A program made the position numbers and the translations under genes. A stretch of 5,003 nt of DNA, taken from contig JBMNTV010000090.1 in the NCBI GenBank assembly GCA_050945915.1, forward strand, positions 1 through 5,003. The letters run 5' to 3'. The stretch's first letter is position 1. Every line of letters begins with the position of its first letter. Below the pieces are notes generated by a model, which was given only the letters and a program-made list of their open reading frames with translations, was not told where the DNA came from and ran no database searches. The stretch comes from CALNBC01 sp050945915 (GTDB taxonomy: Bacteria; Bacillota; Clostridia; Christensenellales; CALWSW01). Shown here in pieces: positions 1 through 5,003 of the stretch.

Positions 1-819
1 ATCGTCGAGCAGATCATCCGCCCCACCGGGCTTGTGGATCCGGAGGTAGAGGTGCGCCCCGTCAAGGGCCAGGTGGACGACCTTTTTGGGGAAATCAGAA
101 AGACCACCGAAAAGGGCTTCCGCACCCTGGTCACCACCCTGACCAAGCGGATGGCGGAACATTTGACGGAATACTTCGAATCCATGGGCGTTCGGGTGCG
201 GTACATGCACTCCGAGATCGAGACCATCGAGCGCATGGAGATCATCAGAGACCTGCGATTGGGCGAGTTTGACGTTTTGGTGGGCATCAACCTTTTGCGG
301 GAAGGCCTGGACCTGCCGGAAGTCGCCCTGGTGGCCATCCTGGACGCGGACAAGGAGGGCTTTTTGCGCTCCTCCACCTCGCTGATCCAGACCATCGGCC
401 GCGCTGCCCGCAATGCGGACAGCAAGGTCATCATGTACGCCGACACCATCACCGACTCCATGCGCACCGCCATGGAGGAAACGGAAAGAAGGCGCAAGCT
501 CCAGATCAAGTACAATGAAGAGCACGGCATCGTGCCCAAGACCGTCATCAAGGACGTGCGGAACGTCATCGAGGTCTCCAGCCGCAAGGATCTCAAGGAT
601 GAGATGCCGGAAGAGGAGCGCCAGGCCAAGGCCGCCATCATCGAGGAGCAGATGCGCGCCGCCGCTGCGGAGCTGGACTTCGAGACCGCCGCGAAACTGC
701 GGGACGAGCTTTTCGCCCTCCGCGGCTCCGCCCCGGGCAAGCAGCCGAAAAAGAAGCCGGGCACGGCGGGATACAAGCCCCCGGCCAGGGAGCGCGGCCG
801 CAAATCCGCAAAGAGATAG
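1..819 (+). CDS. uvrB: UvrB, excinuclease ABC subunit B (5'-truncated by window edge)
   Basis: UvrB is the damage-verifying helicase-like subunit of nucleotide excision repair; it is loaded by UvrA and recruits UvrC. Reading frame 1 is open from base 1 to the TAG at 817-819, giving the last 272 residues of a protein that is usually about 660-680 aa, so the start lies upstream. Fragment residues 1-24 (IVEQIIRPTG...VRPVKGQ) match the conserved stretch leading into helicase domain 3. Motif V is GINLLREGLDLPE at about 95-107 and motif VI is QTIGRAARN at 130-138, with the arginine fingers present, followed by the family's YADT block at about 146-149. A UVR helical hairpin (about 211-241, containing ELDFETAAKLRDEL) is the UvrC/UvrA-interacting element. 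After it comes a 31-residue basic tail (11 K/R, one E). uvrA follows after 24 nt, so co-transcription is likely. Identity is near certain from the motifs. Confidence 0.98.
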   Translation: MVEQIIRPTGLVDPEVEVRPVKGQVDDLFGEIRKTTEKGFRTLVTTLTKRMAEHLTEYFESMGVRVRYMHSEIETIERMEIIRDLRLGEFDVLVGINLLREGLDLPEVALVAILDADKEGFLRSSTSLIQTIGRAARNADSKVIMYADTITDSMRTAMEETERRRKLQIKYNEEHGIVPKTVIKDVRNVIEVSSRKDLKDEMPEEERQAKAAIIEEQMRAAAAELDFETAAKLRDELFALRGSAPGKQPKKKPGTAGYKPPARERGRKSAKR

Positions 820-834
820 CAAATTGAAATATAA

Positions 835-840
835 AGAGGA
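835..840 (+). promoter_or_regulatory. Ribosome binding site of uvrA
   Basis: AGAGGA, with its GAGG core at 836-839, lies 4 nt before the ATG at 844. The spacing is slightly short but acceptable. It sits in an A/T-rich 24-nt gap between the uvrB stop and the uvrA start. No promoter or SOS-type operator is visible in that gap, which supports translation of uvrA from a shared uvrB-uvrA message. Confidence 0.75.
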
Positions 841-843
841 ACC

Positions 844-3681
844 ATGAACAACAACAATGTTTTGACCGTCAAGGGCGCCCGGGAAAACAACCTCAAGTCC
901 CTGAACCTGACCATTCCCAGGGACAAGCTGGTGGTTTTCACCGGGCTTTCCGGGTCGGGGAAGACCTCCCTCGCCTTTGACACCATCTATGCCGAAGGAC
1001 AGCGGCGTTATGTGGAATCCCTTTCCAGTTATGCGCGCATGTTCCTCGGCCAGATGAACAAGCCGGACGTGGACGCCATCGAAGGGTTGTCCCCCGCCAT
1101 TTCCATCGACCAGAAGACCACCAGCCACAACCCCCGTTCCACCGTGGGCACGGTGACGGAGATTCACGACTATTTGCGCCTGCTGTACGCGAACATCGGC
1201 CTGCCCCACTGCCCCAACTGCGGCAAGGCCATCACCCGCCAGAGCGTGGACCAGATGGTGGATGCCATCCTGAACCTGCCGGAAGGCACGCGGCTCACGC
1301 TGCTTTCCCCCATCGTGCGGAGCAGGAAGGGCGAACACCAGAAGGTGCTGGAAAGCGTCACCAAGCGCGGCTTCGTGCGCGTGCGGGTGGACGGCACGGT
1401 GTACGACGTGTCCGAAGTCCCCCCGCTGGACAAAAAGCTCAAGCACAGCATCGAGGTGGTGGTGGACCGCCTGATCGTGCGGGACGGCATCCGCAGCCGC
1501 CTCGCCGGCTCTCTGGAAACCGCCATGGAGCTGTCCGGCGGCCTGGTCATCACCGACGCGGGCGGCGAAGAAACCACCTTTTCCCAGAATTACGCCTGTC
1601 CGGACTGCAACATCAGCATGGAAGAGCTGACGCCGCGGATGTTCTCCTTCAACAACCCCTTCGGCGCCTGCCCCACCTGTACCGGCCTGGGCTCGTTGAT
1701 GAAGATCGACCCGGATTTGATCTTCCCGAATAAAGCCCTGTCCTTAAACGAGGGCGCCATCCGGGTTTCCGGCTGGTACAGCGGGGACAACGGCGGGTCC
1801 GTTGCCTCGATGTACCTTTCCGCCCTTTCGGAAAAATACGGCTTCTCGTTGGACACCCCGGTGGAAAAGCTGCCAAAGAAGATCATCGACATCCTGCTTT
1901 ATGGCACCGGCAACGAAAAGCTCAAGCTCAACTTCGACCGCTCCTACGGCAGCGGCACGATTTACAACGCCTTTGAGGGCATCGCCAACAACCTGGAACG
2001 CAGGTACCGGGAAACCCAATCGGACTACATGAAGGCGGAGATCGAAGGCTATATGTCCCACATCCCCTGCCCGGACTGCGGGGGGGACAGGCTGAAAAAG
2101 ACCGTCCTCGCCGTCACCGTGGGCGGGTTGTCCATCGCCGAGGTTTCCAAGCTTTCGGCGTTGCACGCTAGGGAGTTCTTTCAAAACCTTCAACTCACCC
2201 AAACCGAGCGCGCCATTGCGGACAACATCCTCAGGGAGATCGACGCGAGGCTGGGCTTTTTGTGTGATGTGGGGCTGGACTATCTGACCCTTTCCCGGGG
2301 TGCTGCCACCCTTTCCGGCGGCGAAGCCCAGCGCATCCGCCTGGCCACCCAGATCGGTTCGGGGCTGATGGGCGTGCTGTATATTCTGGACGAGCCCTCC
2401 ATCGGTCTGCACCAGCGGGACAATGCCCGCCTGCTGGCCACCTTGAAGCACCTGCGGGATTTGGGGAACACCCTGATCGTCGTGGAGCACGACGAGGACA
2501 CCATCCGCGAAGCGGACCACATCGTGGACATCGGACCCTTCGCCGGCGTCCACGGCGGCGAACTCGTCGCCCAGGGGACGGTGCAGGACCTGATCGCCTG
2601 CGAGCGCTCCGTCACCGGCAAGTATCTAAGCGGCGAGCTGAAAATCGAAGTTCCCAAAGAGCGACGCCCCATTTCCGACCGGATGCTCACCGTCCGGGGC
2701 GCCAGGGCGAACAACCTGAAGAACCTGACCGTTTCCTTCCCGTTGGGGACGATGGTGTGCGTCACCGGGGTTTCCGGCTCGGGCAAGAGCAGCCTGGTCA
2801 ACGAAATCGTAAAAAAGGCGCTGCTTCGGGATCTGAACCGCGCCAAGACCCGCCCCGGGGATTACGATTCCATCGAGGGCGCGGAGTATTTGGACAAGGT
2901 GATCGACATCGACCAGTCCCCCATCGGCCGCACCCCCCGCTCCAACCCCGCCACTTATACCGGCGTGTTCGACCTCATCCGGGCGGTCTTCGCCATGACG
3001 CCGGAGGCAAAAGCCCGGGGCTACAACAACGGCAGGTTCAGCTTCAACGTCAAGGGCGGCAGATGCGAGGCCTGCAAGGGGGACGGCATCAAGAAGATCG
3101 AGATGCACTTTTTGCCGGACGTTTACGTCCCCTGCGAGACCTGCGGCGGCAAGCGGTACAACCGCGAAACCCTGGAAGTGCATTACAAGGGCAAGACCAT
3201 TGCCGACGTTTTGAACATGACCGTGGAGGAAGCCTATGAGTTTTTCAGCGCCCTGCCCCGCATCGAGCGCAAGCTGGCTACGCTGATGGACGTGGGATTG
3301 TCCTACATCCGGCTGGGTCAGCCCTCCACCACCCTGTCCGGCGGCGAGGCCCAGCGCGTCAAGCTGGCGACGGAGCTTTCCCGAAGGCCGACCAGCAAAA
3401 CGCTGTACATCCTGGACGAGCCCACCACCGGGCTTCATATGTACGACGTTTCCCGCCTGATCGACATTTTGCAAAGGCTGGCGGACAATGGCAACACCGT
3501 GCTGGTCATCGAACACAATCTGGACGTGATCAAGACCGCGGACTACATCATCGATCTGGGCCCCGAAGGCGGCGACCGGGGGGGCGAGATCGTCGCCACC
3601 GGCACGCCGGAGGAATTGGCCCAAGTGAAGGAAAGCTATACCGGCCAGTACCTGCGGCGCGTGCTGGGCATGCAGGACTAA
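844..3681 (+). CDS. uvrA: UvrA, excinuclease ABC subunit A
   Basis: UvrA is the dimeric ABC-type ATPase that detects bulky DNA lesions and loads UvrB. The gene is complete at 945 aa, a usual length for bacterial UvrA (about 940-960). The start is the ATG after AGAGGA, and the N-terminus aligns with the family (TVKGARENNLKSLNL at about 8-22). The first ATPase has Walker A GLSGSGKT at 34-41, signature LSGGEAQR at 490-497 and Walker B LYILDEPS at 512-519. The second has Walker A GVSGSGKS at 642-649, signature at 831-838 and Walker B LYILDEP at 854-860. All three zinc modules keep their cysteines: C123/C126 with C409/C412, C252/C255 with C276/C279, and C741/C744 with C764/C767. The UvrB-binding and insertion domains fall at about 131-250 and 287-400. 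No frameshift or missing key residue was seen. Transcription probably ends at the hairpin starting 7 nt after the stop. Confidence 0.99.
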   Translation: MNNNNVLTVKGARENNLKSLNLTIPRDKLVVFTGLSGSGKTSLAFDTIYAEGQRRYVESLSSYARMFLGQMNKPDVDAIEGLSPAISIDQKTTSHNPRSTVGTVTEIHDYLRLLYANIGLPHCPNCGKAITRQSVDQMVDAILNLPEGTRLTLLSPIVRSRKGEHQKVLESVTKRGFVRVRVDGTVYDVSEVPPLDKKLKHSIEVVVDRLIVRDGIRSRLAGSLETAMELSGGLVITDAGGEETTFSQNYACPDCNISMEELTPRMFSFNNPFGACPTCTGLGSLMKIDPDLIFPNKALSLNEGAIRVSGWYSGDNGGSVASMYLSALSEKYGFSLDTPVEKLPKKIIDILLYGTGNEKLKLNFDRSYGSGTIYNAFEGIANNLERRYRETQSDYMKAEIEGYMSHIPCPDCGGDRLKKTVLAVTVGGLSIAEVSKLSALHAREFFQNLQLTQTERAIADNILREIDARLGFLCDVGLDYLTLSRGAATLSGGEAQRIRLATQIGSGLMGVLYILDEPSIGLHQRDNARLLATLKHLRDLGNTLIVVEHDEDTIREADHIVDIGPFAGVHGGELVAQGTVQDLIACERSVTGKYLSGELKIEVPKERRPISDRMLTVRGARANNLKNLTVSFPLGTMVCVTGVSGSGKSSLVNEIVKKALLRDLNRAKTRPGDYDSIEGAEYLDKVIDIDQSPIGRTPRSNPATYTGVFDLIRAVFAMTPEAKARGYNNGRFSFNVKGGRCEACKGDGIKKIEMHFLPDVYVPCETCGGKRYNRETLEVHYKGKTIADVLNMTVEEAYEFFSALPRIERKLATLMDVGLSYIRLGQPSTTLSGGEAQRVKLATELSRRPTSKTLYILDEPTTGLHMYDVSRLIDILQRLADNGNTVLVIEHNLDVIKTADYIIDLGPEGGDRGGEIVATGTPEELAQVKESYTGQYLRRVLGMQD

Positions 3682-3688
3682 ACCGCCA

Positions 3689-3734
3689 AAAACCCCGTTT
3701 GGGTCGCATCCGACGCAAACGGGGTTTTCTTTTT
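3689..3734 (+). terminator. Intrinsic terminator of uvrB-uvrA
   Basis: A perfect 13-bp stem (3689-3701 with 3716-3728; arms AAAACCCCGTTTG / CAAACGGGGTTTT) continues past one G-G mismatch into 4 more pairs (3703-3706 with 3711-3714), closing a CATC loop. The descending arm runs into TTTT C TTTTT (3725-3734), a proper U-tract for the + strand. It starts 7 nt after the uvrA stop. Read on the - strand the hairpin is the same, but most of its T-run lies inside the stem, so reverse termination would be weaker. Confidence 0.95.
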
Positions 3735-3742
3735 GCAAAAAG
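3729..3742. repeat. 14-bp perfect palindrome formed by two opposed T-tracts
   Basis: CTTTTTGCAAAAAG is its own reverse complement. It lies exactly between the two facing terminator hairpins. Its left half is the U-tract of the uvrA terminator read on +, and its right half is the U-tract of the DHHW terminator read on -. The simplest reading is that it is a by-product of back-to-back terminators and not a protein-binding site. Confidence 0.85.
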
Positions 3743-3774
3743 CAAAGCCGGGGCAGGATGATTCTGCACCGGCT
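3735..3774 (-). terminator. Intrinsic terminator of the DHHW/MBOAT operon
   Basis: On the - strand, an AGCCGG/CCGGCT stem (3769-3774 with 3746-3751) is followed by a one-base mismatch (G3752/A3768) and a 4-bp inner stem (3764-3767 with 3753-3756), with a 7-nt loop at 3757-3763. It is followed by TTTGCTTTTTGC (3745 down to 3734), a U-rich tract. It lies 17 nt beyond the stop codon of the DHHW gene. Read on the + strand the same hairpin is followed by G and then six T (3776-3781), so it could also back up termination of uvrA. Confidence 0.85.
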
Positions 3775-3791
3775 GTTTTTTGGGGTTTTTG

Positions 3792-4901
3792 CTATTTCAG
3801 CAGCGTCCCGCTGTTTAGCAGCGCGACGCCGTAAAGAAACAGCACGTCTTGATCGGCAAAGTCCACGTATCGCTCCACAAGGTCCGCCCGAATGTACCGA
3901 AGGTCCACCAGCGTGATCTTTTTGTACGCTCCAAGAAGGAGCGGTGCAAGGCTGCTGGCGGAAGAATCCCGGAAGATGATCAGTTCTTTGTCCGTCTTGG
4001 CAGTTTCGCAGGTCATGGTAATGATCGCCGCCGCGCCATCCAAAAAAACGTCGTAGCCGTCCATGCCGTCGAAGCGGTCCAGGGTGTAAACGGGCAGGCT
4101 TTCTCCCGGCTTTTCGGCGTTTTGCACCACCGCGCTTTTGGTGTATGCGCTTTCCAGATAAACCAGCGTGTCCGGCGCCACGGAAAGCGCGCTCTGACCC
4201 CAGTATCCGCCATAAAACGGGCTGAGTTCGCGGCTTTCGAACTCCTCTGCCCGCGGCATGCCCACAGCTCCCATGGCTTTTGCCAGTTGTTCCGCCACTT
4301 TATAGATGCGCTCCTGCCGCCAGTGGGCGTCCGTTTTGTAATAATCGTCGAGGGTCAACAGGTCAAAAAGGTCCACATAGGTCAAATTCCCAGGCACGCC
4401 TTCGCGCATCAAAACCATCAGGCGGTCATAATCCAGCGCCATGCGGCCGCTTTCTTCCGCGGCGAAATAATTCTTGTCCGGCACCACCGACCAGTACACC
4501 CGCATCCCCGAAAGATATTGCTCATACACTTCGGCGATCTTTTTCGCCGCGTAGCGCACCTGCTCCTCCTTTAAGGGGTATTCCAGCTTGAACACCGAAT
4601 CCCCCACCAGATAGACGCCGTTGTTATCCATCTGGCGGAACAGGCCAAAGCGCATCGCCGCCTTGATGGTGCGCCAGCCGTCCCTGCCGGGGAACTGGTC
4701 CAGGAGATACTCCTCCAGCCCGGTCATGAATTTGCCGTTCATCACCGATTCGGCGTCCAGGGCGGGTTTTTGGGCGAGCTTCCGCCGCTCCGCGCGGGAA
4801 AGGACCGCGTCCGGCAGAATTGCGCTTAACGCGGCGATGCCAAACACCAGCGCCAGAAAAACGGCGACGATCGCCATGTTCTTTGCCTTTTCCATCGTCA
4901 A
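3792..4901 (-). CDS. DHHW-family membrane-anchored SGNH-like protein, probable polysaccharide O-acetylation partner
   Basis: A 369-residue protein. K5 and K7 precede one hydrophobic segment (about 9-29), so it is probably a signal anchor with the rest outside the membrane; no clear cleavage site is seen. Family marks include NNGVYLVGD at 93-101, VVPDKNYF at 139-146, TDAHW at 190-194, RDSS at 311-314, VDLRYI at 332-337 and a typical end (LFLYGVALLNSG, 354-365). In AlgX/AlgJ-type enzymes the D-x-H-W motif supplies the catalytic Asp and His, and a later serine completes the triad. By analogy D191, H193 and S313 are the candidates here; this is inference. The first His of the naming motif DHHW is Ala192. 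The TTG start at 4901 is preferred because GGGAGG lies 8 nt upstream; the ATG two codons later would have 14-nt spacing. It sits 24 nt after a probable MBOAT gene. The likely role is acetylating a surface or secreted polysaccharide; the substrate is unknown. Confidence 0.88.
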   Translation of the reverse strand: MTMEKAKNMAIVAVFLALVFGIAALSAILPDAVLSRAERRKLAQKPALDAESVMNGKFMTGLEEYLLDQFPGRDGWRTIKAAMRFGLFRQMDNNGVYLVGDSVFKLEYPLKEEQVRYAAKKIAEVYEQYLSGMRVYWSVVPDKNYFAAEESGRMALDYDRLMVLMREGVPGNLTYVDLFDLLTLDDYYKTDAHWRQERIYKVAEQLAKAMGAVGMPRAEEFESRELSPFYGGYWGQSALSVAPDTLVYLESAYTKSAVVQNAEKPGESLPVYTLDRFDGMDGYDVFLDGAAAIITMTCETAKTDKELIIFRDSSASSLAPLLLGAYKKITLVDLRYIRADLVERYVDFADQDVLFLYGVALLNSGTLLK

Positions 4902-4909
4902 TCGCGAGG

Positions 4910-4915
4910 CCTCCC
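4910..4915 (-). promoter_or_regulatory. Ribosome binding site favouring a TTG start for the DHHW gene
   Basis: GGGAGG on the - strand (4915 down to 4910) is followed by an 8-nt spacer and then TTG at 4901-4899. The in-frame ATG at 4895-4893 is 14 nt from the motif, too far for an efficient start. The site lies inside the 24-nt gap after the MBOAT stop codon, so the two genes are probably read from one message. Confidence 0.7.
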
Positions 4916-4925
4916 AGGGGAATGA

Positions 4926-5003
4926 TTAGAACCTGAAATACAAAAAGGGGTTGAAGGAGCCATCCACCAGCGCCGCGGTGCTGGCGATCAGCAGCGCCGC
5001 CAT
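4926..5003 (-). CDS. C-terminal end of a probable MBOAT-family O-acyltransferase (partial)
   Basis: The - strand is open from the right edge to a TAA at 4928-4926, giving 25 residues. They form a hydrophobic stretch rich in Ala and Leu, followed by DGSFNPFLYFRF at the very end. That ending, a last membrane helix followed by NPFxYFRF, resembles the C-terminus of AlgI/DltB-like MBOAT proteins in Bacillota. MBOAT proteins pass acyl groups across the membrane for polysaccharide or teichoic acid modification. The downstream DHHW gene is the usual partner of such genes and strengthens the call. The codon at the window edge happens to be ATG, but a 25-residue gene is unlikely and the frame should continue upstream. 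The catalytic His region is outside the window, so activity cannot be judged. Confidence 0.72.
   Translation of the reverse strand: MAALLIASTAALVDGSFNPFLYFRF

Noticed and set aside
820..843. Possible SOS (LexA/DinR) box or separate promoter before uvrA
   Set aside because: The 24-nt gap contains no GAAC-N4-GTTC-like element and no room for a -35/-10 pair. Any SOS control would lie upstream of uvrB, outside the window.
1744..2553. Long open frame (269 aa) on the - strand inside uvrA
   Set aside because: It lies wholly antisense to the strongly conserved UvrA signature and Walker B region. Its composition (many G, V, H, D, Q) is what antisense of GC-rich codons gives, and it has no recognisable motif.
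2308..3372. Near-identical DNA segments at 2308-2349 and 3331-3372
   Set aside because: They encode the two ABC signature motifs (TLSGGEAQR...LAT) of the two UvrA ATPase halves. This is the ancient internal duplication of the family, not a new repeat.
2626..3738. Open frame of 370 aa on the - strand covering the end of uvrA and the uvrA terminator
   Set aside because: It is antisense to UvrA's second ATPase domain, would start inside the terminator region, and shows no domain. It is a by-product of third-position GC bias.
3849..4574. Open frame of 241 aa on the + strand inside the DHHW gene
   Set aside because: It is antisense to a gene with clear family motifs. The translation is rich in His, Arg and Phe without a motif, and no ribosome binding site or promoter supports it.
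4926..5003. Independent 25-aa small protein starting at the ATG on the right edge
   Set aside because: The ATG coincides with the window boundary by chance. The sequence matches the closing helix and NPFLYFRF ending of an MBOAT protein.

Overview
The window is GC-rich chromosomal DNA from a bacterium. The close spacing of uvrB and uvrA, the GAGG/GGAGG-type ribosome binding sites, the TTG start, the intrinsic terminators and the MBOAT + DHHW gene pair all suggest a high-GC member of Bacillota, probably a gut-type Clostridia. This taxonomic call is inferred from protein style and gene order, not from a marker gene.

Layout. On the + strand, positions 1-819 hold the C-terminal part of uvrB, which begins upstream of the window. 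After 24 nt comes a complete uvrA (844-3681). On the - strand, entering from the right edge, are the last 25 codons of a probable MBOAT O-acyltransferase (4926-5003) and then a complete DHHW-family membrane-anchored protein (3792-4901). The two pairs converge on a 110-nt gap (3682-3791). That gap holds two intrinsic terminator hairpins facing each other, with a perfect 14-bp palindrome between them.

Function. UvrA and UvrB are the damage-recognition subunits of nucleotide excision repair. UvrA2 finds the lesion and loads UvrB; UvrB verifies it and recruits UvrC through its C-terminal UVR helices. The - strand pair resembles the AlgI/AlgJ-AlgX (or PatA/PatB-like) arrangement: a multi-membrane-spanning acyltransferase moves acetyl across the membrane and an SGNH-like extracellular partner places it on a polysaccharide. 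The two operons are neighbours but show no sign of a shared function.

Assessment. All four genes belong to known families and no undescribed system is visible. The points worth a second look are the back-to-back terminator architecture, the TTG start of the DHHW gene, its TDAHW and RDSS motif variants, and a lysine/arginine-rich tail on UvrB.
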